This document shows, in pieces, positions 7,930-16,977 of a stretch of 64,000 nucleotides of DNA (the stretch's first letter is position 1; each line of letters starts with the position of its first letter). Position numbers and translations under genes: made by a program. The notes beneath the pieces are model-generated. The model was not told where the DNA came from. It worked only from the letters and a program-made list of their open reading frames with translations, and ran no database searches. Source of the stretch: Varibaculum vaginae (GTDB taxonomy: Bacteria; Actinomycetota; Actinomycetes; Actinomycetales; Actinomycetaceae). Where the stretch lies: assembly GCF_900604285.1 (NCBI RefSeq), contig NZ_UWNY01000001.1, positions 434,001 through 498,000 of the forward strand. Direction: 5' to 3'.

Positions 7930-8574
7930 TTAGTCGGTGGGGTCGGGATTTTTTAGGGCGGATAGGGGAGCGTTTAGAACCAATGCCTGCAGGTAGAAAA
8001 TGAATCCCGAGCCGAAAAGAGGCATCAAGATAATGCCACTCCAGAAGAGACCGGGGCGCAGGTAAAGGACAACTAGCGGCAGGATTGCGAACAGCAAAGC
8101 GCCGAGGGTGCGTGGCAAGCGTCCGATGGCGAGCAACGCCGCATTGCGTAAAGTTTTGGAAAACGAGGCTGAGAACTGAGAGGTGTACGCAAAGAACCAG
8201 ATGCCTACGGCAGTTATCACTGCCATCCCCAGCATTACTCCCGCACGCATTATTAACAGCCAAGTGGGGGATGCCGGCAGGTACTTGATTAGTTGTAGCT
8301 GGTAGGCACCTAATAGCAGCAGGGCGACTAATATAATTCCCCCGCCAAAAGCAGCTCGGAAGTCAGCGCGAAAGCGTCGCCAAAAAGTAAAACCGGGGCG
8401 AGCGCCCTCCTCACGAACAATCTGAAATAGCACATAAAAGCCAGCACTTAAAGCCGGACCAATCGTTATTACCGGGATAGAAGCGACGGTAATAAAGGCA
8501 CTAAGTATAGCCACATCTGCAATTAGGGTTAGTACGGCTGCAAAGGATCCATAGTGAGAAAATAATCGGTTCAT
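7930..8574 (-). CDS. DUF624 / YesL-like membrane protein
   Basis: A 214-residue integral membrane protein with about six hydrophobic segments; the N-terminal pattern ADVAILSAFITVASIPVITIGPAL and the FWRRFRADFR loop fit the DUF624 (YesL) family. Members are typically encoded inside ABC sugar-uptake operons and have no proven activity. It is the last gene of the leftward operon, 35 bases after the LacI-type regulator, and follows the binding protein and two permeases. The role is inferred from this setting only. Confidence 0.8.
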   Translation of the reverse strand: MNRLFSHYGSFAAVLTLIADVAILSAFITVASIPVITIGPALSAGFYVLFQIVREEGARPGFTFWRRFRADFRAAFGGGIILVALLLLGAYQLQLIKYLPASPTWLLIMRAGVMLGMAVITAVGIWFFAYTSQFSASFSKTLRNAALLAIGRLPRTLGALLFAILPLVVLYLRPGLFWSGIILMPLFGSGFIFYLQALVLNAPLSALKNPDPTD

Positions 8575-8609
8575 GGTAGCTCTAAAGTATCGCTAACTAG
8601 GGGTGATGG

Positions 8610-9659
8610 CTAAACGTGAGGAACATGGCCGGTAGAGTCCCCAACTAGCAGCTTGCCCGGTAATAACACCTGCGGATTTTCTAGAGGATCGTTTTTTATC
8701 TTGGCGAATAGCAGGCGACAGGAGTGTTCAGCTAATTGGTGGATAGGTTGTTCAATGGTTGTTAACGCGGGATTGGTGTACCGTGCGAATTGAATCCCAT
8801 CAAATCCAGTTACCGACACTTGGCGAGGAATTTCCAGTCTCGCGTCTATCAGTGCTTTTTGAGCCCCTAAAGCAATTACGTCACTAATCGCCGCTACAGC
8901 GGTAAAAGGTACCTTACGTGCCAATAACCTGCGTGCCAGCTCATAGCCGTAGCTGAATGAATAGGGATCATCGCTTTTAGCGCCCCGCACGATTAAGCGT
9001 TCGTCAGCCCTAATCCCGTGGGTTTTTAAGGAGGAGATAAATGCCTTTTCGCGGATAGCGCCTACAGATCGTTCTGCCTGGTCGGGGCCAATAAAAGCGA
9101 TTTGGCGGTGTCCGAGGCTGGTGAGGTGGGAAACGATTAGAGAAATTCCGTGGGCTTCATCCACACTAACAGCGGCAATGGAGGTGTCCCAGGCGGGTGC
9201 AGGGGGGATAGTGCACAGTACGAAGGGTAAGGGAAAGTCGTCGAAAATGGCGGTAGATTCACGAGCCTCGCCGCCTAAGAAAAGAACTCCGGCGGCTCCG
9301 GAATCTGGATAGGCGCCGCGGCCAATAGTAACTTCATTCTCTTCATGGGAAATTCGCAGGAGCGACATTTGGTAACCATGAGCGCGGATGGCTTGTTCTA
9401 TCGGGTCGATTAGGGATAAGAAAAAGGGATTGGACGGGCCCTTCATTACCACAGCAATGTTGTTTAAGTGTTGAGCTCGCAGGGTTTGAGCGTGCCGATT
9501 AGGCTGGTAGTGTAGCTCTTTCGCAATTTTGAGGATCCGTGCCCGGGTTTTAGGAGAAATCTCGTTCTGATTGTTCAGAGCCCGTGAAACAGTGGTGATA
9601 CCTACCTGGGCGGCAGCGGCGACGTCCCTGATGGTGACGGCGGGCGACGGGTGCGGCAT
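8610..9659 (-). CDS. LacI-family transcriptional regulator of the sugar ABC operon
   Basis: A 349-residue repressor: N-terminal helix-turn-helix TIRDVAAAAQVGITTVSRAL with the hinge helix YQPNRHAQTLR, then a periplasmic-binding-protein-like sensor domain ending in VTGFDGIQFARYTNPALTTIEQP. I take ATG 9659 as start because AAGGA lies 9 bases upstream; a TTG at 9680 would add seven residues. It sits in the operon downstream of the permeases, and a perfect 24-bp palindrome on the operon promoter (13126-13149) is its likely operator. The ligand is unknown. Confidence 0.9.
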   Translation of the reverse strand: MPHPSPAVTIRDVAAAAQVGITTVSRALNNQNEISPKTRARILKIAKELHYQPNRHAQTLRAQHLNNIAVVMKGPSNPFFLSLIDPIEQAIRAHGYQMSLLRISHEENEVTIGRGAYPDSGAAGVLFLGGEARESTAIFDDFPLPFVLCTIPPAPAWDTSIAAVSVDEAHGISLIVSHLTSLGHRQIAFIGPDQAERSVGAIREKAFISSLKTHGIRADERLIVRGAKSDDPYSFSYGYELARRLLARKVPFTAVAAISDVIALGAQKALIDARLEIPRQVSVTGFDGIQFARYTNPALTTIEQPIHQLAEHSCRLLFAKIKNDPLENPQVLLPGKLLVGDSTGHVPHV

Positions 9660-9712
9660 GGAAACGGATCCTTGATTCAAATGAGTGGTTTATTGTGGCT
9701 GACGATAGCGAG

Positions 9713-9748
9713 GATTGGGGTGGAAACATTCTTGTTTCCACCCCAATC
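9713..9748 (-). terminator. 16-bp perfect hairpin between permease and regulator genes
   Basis: GATTGGGGTGGAAACA (9713-9728) pairs completely with 9733-9748 around TTCT. It is directly after the second permease stop (9763) and before lacI, so it may partly terminate the leftward transcript and lower regulator expression. No T tract on either strand. Confidence 0.55.
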
Positions 9749-9762
9749 TCTGAACGTAAGGT

Positions 9763-10674
9763 TTAACCTTTTACGGCGCCGGCGGCGACACCTTCGATAA
9801 TGTACTTCTGCATAAAGATGTAGAAGATAACAATCGGGATAATCGCCAATACCAGCATTGCCATTAGGGCTCCCATGTCCCGGTTACCGTTCGATCCCAG
9901 CAGGAACTGAACCACAATCGGAATGGTGCGATATTCGCTGCCTGGCCCCAATACCAGATTGGGGAGTAGGAAGTCGTTCCATACCCACATGGTGTTTAGA
10001 ATAGCCACGGTAATCGCGGTGGGTTTCAACATCGGCAACACTACTCGGAAGTAGGTTTGTACCGGGTTGCATCCATCGATGGTGGCCGCCTCTTCAATGT
10101 CGACCGGAATTGATTTTACGAATCCGGCAAACATGAAAACGCTTAGTCCAGCACCGAACCCCAGGTAAAGCACCATCATTCCCAGGGGGTTCCCCAGACC
10201 CAGGATGCTAGAAACCTGAACGGTGGGGAACATAACCATCTGGAAGGGAATCACCATCGAGAAAACGAAAATGTAGTACAAAGCGCTGGTCCACCAACGT
10301 TTTACCCTGGTGATATAGTAAGCGGTCATCGCGCATAGCATCACGATAATCGCTACCGATCCAATAGTGATTACGAACGACCAAAGGATTGAACTAAAGA
10401 AATTAGACAGCTGCAAACCGGTTACGTAGTTTTCAAGCCCTACGAAAGTTTCTCCCATAGGTAAGCCGAAAGGATTGTTCGATAGTTCGAACTTCGACTT
10501 GAAGGAGTTCATAACCACGAACAATATTGGCCCAAGGAATACACAGGTCAAGGCCACCAAGATGACATATAAGATGATCTTGCTAATCGGGTTGAATCCG
10601 GAATCTTTGGTACCTTTAGCGGGCTTTTGCTTAGCAACAGGCTGCGCGGGGGCAGCGGTAGTAGTGGTGCTCAT
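9763..10674 (-). CDS. Carbohydrate ABC transporter permease, MalG/CUT1 type
   Basis: Inner-membrane permease of a binding-protein-dependent sugar importer. The 303-residue product has an N-terminal Ala/Pro/Lys-rich cytoplasmic tail, six hydrophobic segments and the EAA loop EEAATIDGCNPVQTYFRVVLP where the ATPase docks. Its start overlaps the end of the partner permease by four bases, so the two are translationally coupled. No ATPase gene is in the operon. It ends in GVAAGAVKG, the usual MalG-type tail. Substrate not determined. Confidence 0.93.
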   Translation of the reverse strand: MSTTTTAAPAQPVAKQKPAKGTKDSGFNPISKIILYVILVALTCVFLGPILFVVMNSFKSKFELSNNPFGLPMGETFVGLENYVTGLQLSNFFSSILWSFVITIGSVAIIVMLCAMTAYYITRVKRWWTSALYYIFVFSMVIPFQMVMFPTVQVSSILGLGNPLGMMVLYLGFGAGLSVFMFAGFVKSIPVDIEEAATIDGCNPVQTYFRVVLPMLKPTAITVAILNTMWVWNDFLLPNLVLGPGSEYRTIPIVVQFLLGSNGNRDMGALMAMLVLAIIPIVIFYIFMQKYIIEGVAAGAVKG

Positions 10675-11516
10675 GCTTCAATCTCCCTTGAACGAGTTGT
10701 CCGTAGCTGGAACATGGCGATGGCCACCACGACTACTACGAAGATAACTGCTTTGGCTTGGCCAACGCCTTCCATGCCCACCTGGTTAAACATGGAGTTA
10801 ACGATGTTGAGGGCGACCATTTCGGTTTTACCCGAGGGTGCGCCGGCAGTTAAAGCCAGGTTCTGGTCGAACATTTTAAAAGTGTTCGACAAGGTTAGGA
10901 AGAGGCAGATAGTAATGGAGGGCATCACCATCGGAATGGTGACGTTTCGTAACACCTGCCAGCGGCTCGCTCCATCAATTTCTGCAGCCTCTGTAAGTTC
11001 TGGAGGAACGTTTTGTAGACCGGCAATATAGATAATCATCATGTAGCCGATTAGCTGCCAGTTGATCAAGATGATTAACCCTGCGTAGCCGTATTTCCAG
11101 TCTGTAACTAGGGTCGCCCCATAGTTCTGCAAAACAGCGTTGATAATAATCTGCCAGGTATAACCCAAGACAATGCCGCCAATTAGGTTAGGCATAAAGA
11201 ACACGGTTCGGAAAAAATTGGTACCGCGTAGTTTGCGAGTTAGTACCCAGGCGATCGCGAAAGCAAAGAGGTTTACGGTAATGACCGAGACTATTACTAC
11301 CAATACGGTGAACAAGAACGCAGAGGTGAATGTATCTCGAGAATTAAAAACCTCTACATAGTTCTTAATTCCGACAAAGGTCGCATCGGTGATAGTGGTG
11401 AACTCACAAAATGATAGGAAAAAACCAACGACGAACGGTATCAGAAAGGCGATCATAAAGGCTGCCAAGGTGGGCAGCACAAAAAGTGGAAAATAATATT
11501 TTAAATTCGACTTCAT
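10671..11516 (-). CDS. Sugar ABC transporter permease, MalF/UgpA type
   Basis: A 281-residue permease with six membrane segments and the EAA loop TEAAEIDGASRWQVLRNVTIP. It forms the heterodimeric channel with the MalG-type partner encoded directly after it (four-base overlap). It begins about 230 bases after the binding-protein gene, and a strong hairpin lies in that gap, which is a common way to express binding protein in excess over permease. The substrate cannot be told from the sequence. Confidence 0.93.
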   Translation of the reverse strand: MKSNLKYYFPLFVLPTLAAFMIAFLIPFVVGFFLSFCEFTTITDATFVGIKNYVEVFNSRDTFTSAFLFTVLVVIVSVITVNLFAFAIAWVLTRKLRGTNFFRTVFFMPNLIGGIVLGYTWQIIINAVLQNYGATLVTDWKYGYAGLIILINWQLIGYMMIIYIAGLQNVPPELTEAAEIDGASRWQVLRNVTIPMVMPSITICLFLTLSNTFKMFDQNLALTAGAPSGKTEMVALNIVNSMFNQVGMEGVGQAKAVIFVVVVVAIAMFQLRTTRSREIEA

Positions 11517-11653
11517 TATCTATCCATTTCCTTTGACCGGTGGATAAAAGATTTTAGCAAAAACCGGATTTACTGAAGTTAATCTAGCGGACACCGGTTT
11601 AATTTGCATGTGTTTGCGCCTTTGAAGGCGGGGAATTTATTGCTGACAAGGGG

Positions 11654-11693
11654 AGGTGGCAGATAAGAACCGGGCGGTTCCCATCTGCCACCT
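11654..11693 (-). terminator. Attenuating hairpin between binding protein and permease genes
   Basis: AGGTGGCAGAT (11654-11664) pairs with 11683-11693, with a smaller GAACC/GGTTC stem inside. It stands alone in the 229-base gap after the binding-protein stop (11746). By position it should protect the upstream message or stop a share of transcripts, giving more binding protein than permease. Confidence 0.6.
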
Positions 11694-11745
11694 TGTCCCT
11701 TGTAGGGCATTCGCCCTCTTTTATCTAACCGAGGTTATTTCTCAG

Positions 11746-13074
11746 TTATTTCTTTTCGGCGGCCCAGCCGTCTTGGAAGTTCTTTACTACCTTGTTCCAG
11801 TCCAGGTTGCCAATGGCGTACTGTCCCAGATCTTGGCCAAAGTCATCCTTAAACTTCTGTGATGGGTAAGTAGTGAATACCCACGGTACGGTCTTCAACT
11901 TGTCGTTGCTGATGGAAGCCGCGATTTCCTTAGCCAACGGGTCATTCGGAACCTCGTCAGCAGAGAAAGACTTGAAGGGAGCAATGAAGCCCAGGTCTTC
12001 GACCACGAACTTCTTCCCCTTGGCATCGGTGAAGAGCCAGTTGATGAAATCAATGGTGGCCTTCTGGTCAGCTTCAGAGGCTTTAGCGTTAACTGCCATG
12101 AAAGCTTCAGTACCTACTGCCAAGCCTTGATTTTCTTCACCCTTGTGACCGGTGTAGATGGGCATCATCTTAATCTTGTCTTCCTTAACAACGTTGCCCT
12201 TCTCCTCGGCGACTTGGCTCCAAGCCCAGTTACCGTTTTGCACCATAGCTGCTTTGCCCTGTGCAAACTCAGCCATGGAGTCGGCTACGTTCTTGTTAGG
12301 AGTTAGCTTGCGGTCAACGGTGGAGTTGTCCAAATAAAGGTCGAAGATGTTCTTGAATTCTTTGTTGAATTTGAACTCTGCCTTGGCCTTATCGGTTACC
12401 TTATCTGCTTGGTACTCGTAGTACATGGGGATATTGGAAAGGTGGGTCTGCCAGCGCCAATCTTCGCCTTTAGCAAGCGAAGTTGAGGCAAAGACGCCGT
12501 CAATCCCCAGGTCGGCCTTGTGAGCTTGCATATCCTCAACAACTTCTTTCAGTTTGGCGAAGTTATTGATTTCATCCATCTTGGTGGCCTTGGCACCCGG
12601 CATGGCAAAGTACTTGTCCATGATTTCTTGGTTGTAGACAATGCCGTAACCTTCTACTGCCAGGGGTACCCCATATACTTTGCCGTCTTCGCCTTTGAGC
12701 GCCAGGTTGGGGTCGTTTAGATCCTTGGCAAACTTGGTGTCGGTGAGGTCGGCAGTGTATTTTTGCCAGCTCTTCAGGCCTACGGGACCGTTTACGTTGA
12801 ATAGGGTGGGAGCGTCAGATTTAGCCACTTCGGACTTTAACTGCTGTTCGTAGTTTCCAGAACCTACGGTTTGAATTTTGACTTCTACGCCTTTGTCTTT
12901 GCTGTAGGCTTCAGCAATTTTCTTATAGGCTTTTTCCTGCTCGGGTTTCCAGTTCAGCATGTAAACCTTGCCCTTGCCATCGCCAGCATCAGAGCCTGAG
13001 GAGCAGGCCGCCAAGCCGGTTAGCGCAAAAGCACTGGCAACAAAGGTTGCCAGAATTCGAGTTTTCCTTGACAT
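11746..13074 (-). CDS. Extracellular sugar-binding lipoprotein of an ABC importer
   Basis: A 442-residue solute-binding protein. The start is ATG 13074, preceded by AAAGGGGGAC; the frame is open further upstream but crosses the operator and promoter. Signal peptide with lipobox LAAC (about residues 21-24), so it is lipid-anchored outside the membrane. The rest follows the cluster-1 sugar-binding pattern: KVYMLNWKPEQEKAYKKIAEAY, GKVYGVPLAVEGYGIVYNQEIMDKY, FAQGKAAMVQNGNWAWSQVAE and GLAVGTEAFMAVN. First gene of the leftward operon and the one under direct LacI control. Confidence 0.93.
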   Translation of the reverse strand: MSRKTRILATFVASAFALTGLAACSSGSDAGDGKGKVYMLNWKPEQEKAYKKIAEAYSKDKGVEVKIQTVGSGNYEQQLKSEVAKSDAPTLFNVNGPVGLKSWQKYTADLTDTKFAKDLNDPNLALKGEDGKVYGVPLAVEGYGIVYNQEIMDKYFAMPGAKATKMDEINNFAKLKEVVEDMQAHKADLGIDGVFASTSLAKGEDWRWQTHLSNIPMYYEYQADKVTDKAKAEFKFNKEFKNIFDLYLDNSTVDRKLTPNKNVADSMAEFAQGKAAMVQNGNWAWSQVAEEKGNVVKEDKIKMMPIYTGHKGEENQGLAVGTEAFMAVNAKASEADQKATIDFINWLFTDAKGKKFVVEDLGFIAPFKSFSADEVPNDPLAKEIAASISNDKLKTVPWVFTTYPSQKFKDDFGQDLGQYAIGNLDWNKVVKNFQDGWAAEKK

Positions 13075-13125
13075 TAACGTCCCCCTTTGGACCATCGAAT
13101 AATAAGTGTGGGTAGAACCGCACAC

Positions 13126-13180
13126 TTCATCGGAAACGTTTCCGATGAACATTTATACCGTATCAGTTAGAAGTCGTTAA
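13126..13180 (-). promoter_or_regulatory. Promoter and perfect LacI-type operator of the sugar ABC operon
   Basis: On the minus strand a -35-like TTAACG (13175-13180), a 17-base spacer and TATAAA (13152-13157) are followed at once by a perfect 24-bp palindrome, 13126-13149, with half-site TTCATCGGAAAC and central CG. The operator covers the expected start of transcription, so a bound repressor would block initiation. The regulator encoded at 8610 is the obvious candidate. A catabolite-type LacI protein encoded elsewhere cannot be excluded. Confidence 0.8.
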
Positions 13181-13250
13181 GTGAAGTGTGAATCTTAGAA
13201 TTGTTATCGTCTTGTTAACTTTCGTGGGGTATTTATTAGAGGACGAGCAT

Positions 13251-13294
13251 AAAAAACGGTGACGGCGCGGGGTAAATCCATCCGCGCCGCCACC
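13251..13294 (-). terminator. Rho-independent terminator of the NlpC/P60 gene
   Basis: A 13-bp stem (13258-13270 with 13282-13294, one mismatch, mostly GC) is followed on the minus strand by a run of six T (13251-13256). It lies 45 bases after the stop at 13339. Confidence 0.88.
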
Positions 13295-13338
13295 TGGCAT
13301 TGCAATTTTCAGTTGTTTATAAAATGTACTTGATTTTC

Positions 13339-14604
13339 TTAAAGCACCCGAACATATGTAGGACTGCCATATACCCGAGATATTTTCACGCTGTCACCCG
13401 GTTGGGGAGCGTGGATCATATACCCGTTGCCCAGATAAATTCCCACGTGGGTATAGTAGTTAACCATGTCTCCGGGTTGAGCCTGTCCCGCCGAAATGTG
13501 GCGACCAGCATTAAGTTGTGCCTGGGATACGCGGGGCAGATTGACTCCCACCGCGTTGCGATAGACGTACTGAACTAACCCGGAGCAATCAAAGCCCGAG
13601 GGGGTAGTGCCGCCCCAAACATAGGGAACGCCTATAAACCGTTTGGCGTAGGCGATCACCGCTGCCCGGGAGCCACCAGAGTTAGTGGCTGGAGGATTAG
13701 GGTTACTTCGGGGAGCAGCCTGAGCCTGCCGCGGTGCAGCTGCAGCCGGTTGGCTCTGGCTGCGAGCGGCAGCAGCCTGTTGTTGCTGTGCCCGTTGTGT
13801 GGCAGCGCGTAAAGCAGCTTGCGCCGCAGCCTCCTCACGAGCCTTCTTCTCGGCAGCAATTTGTTCTTGGCGCTCTTTTTCTGCCTGTTCGGTTACGCCT
13901 CGCGCTTCTGCCAGTTTCTTAACTAGCTCTTCGCGTTGAGAACTCAGCTGCGCCAACTTGTTCTCCGATTCCGCTTTCAGTTGATCCGCAGCGTCTTTTT
14001 GTGCTTTTACGTCCTCGGCGGCCTTTTGCTTCTCGTCTTTGGCGGTGTTAGCACGGTCTTGTAGTACCCCTGCTACCTTCGCTATGGAGTCGAAAGTCCG
14101 CATCTGCGCATCAGCCTTAGAACCAAATAGTTCTACGGAGACCTTTTTCATCTCCACAGTCTCTAAACCGTCAGCATTCAGGTATGGAGTAAGTGAAGAC
14201 AAAGATCCTTGGGTGGTGTAAACCGTCCGCGCCAGTCCCGCTAGCGCCTTGCGTGCCTGTTCAACCTTGCCTTGTGCGTCCTTAGAATCCTGTGCGGTTT
14301 TCTCTGCCGCCTGTTTGGCAACAACCAGGTTAGAAATGGCATTGTTGTAGCTGGCTTCCGCTTCAGAGGCGAGATCCCGAGCGTTCTGGGTTTCGGAATT
14401 TACCTGAGCAAGTTGCGCCTCAATGGCCGCTACCGAGTTGGCAGCAGAATTCTCCGCATCTTTGGCGATTTTTACTTTGTCATCCGCTGGTGATGCAAAC
14501 GCCGTCGGCGCAAAAATCGAAGCGGACGCTGCTAGCGCAAAACTGGTCGAGATGACTAGAGCGCGCCTTCCCGCTTTCCTTCCCGCAAATATGTGGGGGT
14601 TCAT
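13339..14604 (-). CDS. Secreted NlpC/P60 peptidoglycan hydrolase with coiled coil
   Basis: A 421-residue cell-wall hydrolase of the C40 peptidase type, which cleaves peptide stems in peptidoglycan. ATG 14604 is the start because AGGAGG lies 6 bases before it. Domain order: signal peptide (residues 1-36, ending near AFAS), a long Ala/Glu/Lys coiled coil (about 40-250), an Ala/Gln/Pro-rich linker (about 250-305), then the catalytic domain with the Cys motif GFDCSGLVQYVY and the His motif YYTHVGIYLG. This matches RipA/CwlO-like enzymes in which the coiled coil keeps the enzyme inactive until recruited. Monocistronic with its own terminator. Confidence 0.93.
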   Translation of the reverse strand: MNPHIFAGRKAGRRALVISTSFALAASASIFAPTAFASPADDKVKIAKDAENSAANSVAAIEAQLAQVNSETQNARDLASEAEASYNNAISNLVVAKQAAEKTAQDSKDAQGKVEQARKALAGLARTVYTTQGSLSSLTPYLNADGLETVEMKKVSVELFGSKADAQMRTFDSIAKVAGVLQDRANTAKDEKQKAAEDVKAQKDAADQLKAESENKLAQLSSQREELVKKLAEARGVTEQAEKERQEQIAAEKKAREEAAAQAALRAATQRAQQQQAAAARSQSQPAAAAPRQAQAAPRSNPNPPATNSGGSRAAVIAYAKRFIGVPYVWGGTTPSGFDCSGLVQYVYRNAVGVNLPRVSQAQLNAGRHISAGQAQPGDMVNYYTHVGIYLGNGYMIHAPQPGDSVKISRVYGSPTYVRVL

Positions 14605-14781
14605 AGATTTCCTCCTAGAGCGACTTTGGGAGTTATAAGTCGGACTAGATGTCACAATACCGCTCTTTCTTACCTCTAACAACAACTTTCACATTGGCAA
14701 CACATGCAACAGGAGGGTAAAAAATAAGATTTTGGTAATGAAACTAGCTTCAGCGTGGAGAAATGTCGATTCAATAAAGGA

Positions 14782-14849
14782 AAACACGCGGGAAATACCA
14801 AAATGTGAAATAGCCCACTAAAAGGCTTTTTGGTGTTTCCCGCGTGTTT
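14782..14849 (-). terminator. 22-bp nearly perfect hairpin after ppa
   Basis: Arms 14782-14803 and 14828-14849 (beginning AAACACGCGGGAAA) agree at 21 of 22 positions, with a smaller AGCC/GGCT hairpin inside. On the minus strand it ends in TTTTCC, 14 bases past the ppa stop, so it is probably the ppa terminator, though unusually long. Confidence 0.7.
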
Positions 14850-14862
14850 CGAGAAAAGAAAA

Positions 14863-15411
14863 CTACTCGGTTATTTGCCCATCGAAAAAGTCGGCAACCA
14901 GACCAAAATACTTTTTGTTGTTCTCTGCTTCCCATTCCTTCATACGTTCTCGGGAGCGGAGAATCTCTGCTTCAGCCTCTTTGCGTCCAACCCAGTGGGC
15001 TCCCTCTACCGATTTACCCGGCTCTAAATCTTTATAGACTTCAAAGAAGTGCTGGATTTCCAGACGGTGAAACTCGGAAATATCTTCAATCTCGGTACGC
15101 CACGAGGCACGCTGGTCAGCAGCAGGAACACAAAGAACTTTGTCATCACCGCCATTTTCATCGCGCATCCGGAACATTCCCAGCGGACGGCAGCGGATAA
15201 CGCAACCGGGGAACGTGCTTTCTTCGAGAACCACCAGAGCGTCTAGAGGGTCTCCGTCCTCGCCCAAAGTGCCATCAATAAATCCGTAGTCATCGGGATA
15301 GCGAGTCGAGGTAAACAACATTCGATCTAGCCGAATACGGCCAGTTCCATGGTCAACCTCGTACTTATTTCGGTTGCCCTTCGGAATCTCGATAGTAACG
15401 TCAAATTCCAT
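14863..15411 (-). CDS. ppa: Inorganic pyrophosphatase
   Basis: Hydrolyses pyrophosphate to phosphate and so pulls biosynthetic reactions forward; soluble and cytoplasmic. ATG 15411 ([12 protein letters not shown]) is the family start; a longer frame adds 35 unrelated residues. The 182-residue product has the metal-binding motif [21 protein letters not shown] and [24 protein letters not shown]. It has an Actinobacteria-type C-terminal extension after [10 protein letters not shown] ([16 protein letters not shown]). Divergent from dacB, an arrangement also known in mycobacteria. Confidence 0.95.
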   Translation of the reverse strand: MEFDVTIEIPKGNRNKYEVDHGTGRIRLDRMLFTSTRYPDDYGFIDGTLGEDGDPLDALVVLEESTFPGCVIRCRPLGMFRMRDENGGDDKVLCVPAADQRASWRTEIEDISEFHRLEIQHFFEVYKDLEPGKSVEGAHWVGRKEAEAEILRSRERMKEWEAENNKKYFGLVADFFDGQITE

Positions 15412-15537
15412 TTCCGTTTCCCTTTCCCGCCTTGCCAGGCGAAGTGTGCGACAATCGTAGCGCAGTAAATAGCGCGGAAGTCGTGGCATCTGCTTTATAT
15501 TTAAGAATACGTGCAAAATCCATCAGCGAGGGAAAGA

Positions 15538-16977
15538 ATGCGAAAATCTGTACTTTTACCGCTGATGCTTCTGTTTGCCTTGCTATTGGGTGGGGTCGGA
15601 TACGGTATTTTGGACGCTTACAACGTGGTTCCCGGGGTGCTTACTTTAGAAAAACGCTCCGTAAATCTTCCGGATACTGTCCAGTTGCAGCTCAGTGAGA
15701 AACAGGTTGCGGATGCTACGGGAATAACTACCAAAGCCCGCCCGATTACAGCTGAACAAGTTAAACCGCTACTAGATAAATTGACGGCCGAGGCAGCTCG
15801 CAGCGCTGATGTTAGCAGTCAAACCGAGGATGACGAAGCTACCCCCGCCAATAGCGAAACCCGGGTGGGGGCAGTAGTGATTGATACCGCCAGTGGGAAG
15901 ATCATTGCCGATTTAAATGGGGAGCAAGCCCTTACCCCGGCCTCCTCCACAAAAGTGATTGCGGCCGCGACCGCACTTCGTACTTTAGGGCCGCAGTACC
16001 GTTTCACTACCTCTGCTCATCTAGCAGACAAAAAACTTTACTTAAGAGGCAACGGGGATCAGCTGCTGTCCGCGGGTGCTGGTAATCCTACCGCTATTAC
16101 CGGTCATGCGGGATTAGGGGATTTAGCCGCGAAAACTGCGCAAAAGCTAAAGAAAAAGAAAATTAATTCTGTGCAACTCTTCCTAGACGAAAGTGTTTTC
16201 GGGGAACAAACGTTGTTGCCTAACTGGGTAGAGCAGGGAAACAGCAACTATGAAACCAAACCGGTTCCATTAGCGATTCGCAATGGACTAGCGCATCCCG
16301 AGTTGACTTACGGATATGTAGAAGACCCCGCGCTAACAGCCACCCAAGAGTTCGCAACACGACTCAAAGAACAAGGCATTGAGACCGGCGAGGTTGAAAG
16401 GGCAGTAACCCCCAAGGAAGCCACGAAAGTGGCTCAGGTGGAAAGTGCCCCTTTGCATGAAGTGATTCACGATACCCTGAAAGAATCAAACAATATGCTG
16501 GCAGAGGTACTTTGTAGGGCATCTGCAGTGAAAGCGGGGACAGGAGCAAACTTTCCCGGGGAAATAAAAGTAGCGCAAAAAGTTTTGGGAGACCTGAAAC
16601 TAGAGGCAAAAGGATTTGAAAATCAGGACTGTTCGGGGCTATCAACTGAAAATAAAATCAAACCGATCCTGTTGGCTTCTGTGACTCAAAAAGCTGCACG
16701 AGGTGGCGATCTCAAGTTACGCTCCCTGGTTTCCTCACTCCCGGTTTCCGCACTAGATGGCACTCTTTATAATCGCTACGTGGGATTGCCCTCTGCGGGG
16801 AATGTGCGTGCAAAAACTGGATATGTACAGGCAGCGAATACTTTAACCGGTCTGGTAGCAACAAAAACCGGCAGGGTTCTCACTTTTTGCGTGATGATTG
16901 ATTCCTCGCAGCATCCGATAGCGGGGGGAGCCATCAAAGTTATTGACAACTTTGTAGATGGACTGGCGGAACTGTGA
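15538..16977 (+). CDS. dacB: D-alanyl-D-alanine carboxypeptidase/endopeptidase, PBP4 family
   Basis: Trims or cleaves peptidoglycan peptides outside the membrane. I choose ATG 15538 (GAGG six bases upstream) rather than GTG 15511; the product is 479 residues. It has an N-terminal signal or anchor (residues 1-25) and the three penicillin-binding motifs in order: SSTK (in PASSTKVI), SNN (in KESNNML) and KTG (in VRAKTGYV). Class C PBPs of this length are normal. It is first in a rightward group, and its stop overlaps the tilS start. Confidence 0.93.
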   Translation: MRKSVLLPLMLLFALLLGGVGYGILDAYNVVPGVLTLEKRSVNLPDTVQLQLSEKQVADATGITTKARPITAEQVKPLLDKLTAEAARSADVSSQTEDDEATPANSETRVGAVVIDTASGKIIADLNGEQALTPASSTKVIAAATALRTLGPQYRFTTSAHLADKKLYLRGNGDQLLSAGAGNPTAITGHAGLGDLAAKTAQKLKKKKINSVQLFLDESVFGEQTLLPNWVEQGNSNYETKPVPLAIRNGLAHPELTYGYVEDPALTATQEFATRLKEQGIETGEVERAVTPKEATKVAQVESAPLHEVIHDTLKESNNMLAEVLCRASAVKAGTGANFPGEIKVAQKVLGDLKLEAKGFENQDCSGLSTENKIKPILLASVTQKAARGGDLKLRSLVSSLPVSALDGTLYNRYVGLPSAGNVRAKTGYVQAANTLTGLVATKTGRVLTFCVMIDSSQHPIAGGAIKVIDNFVDGLAEL

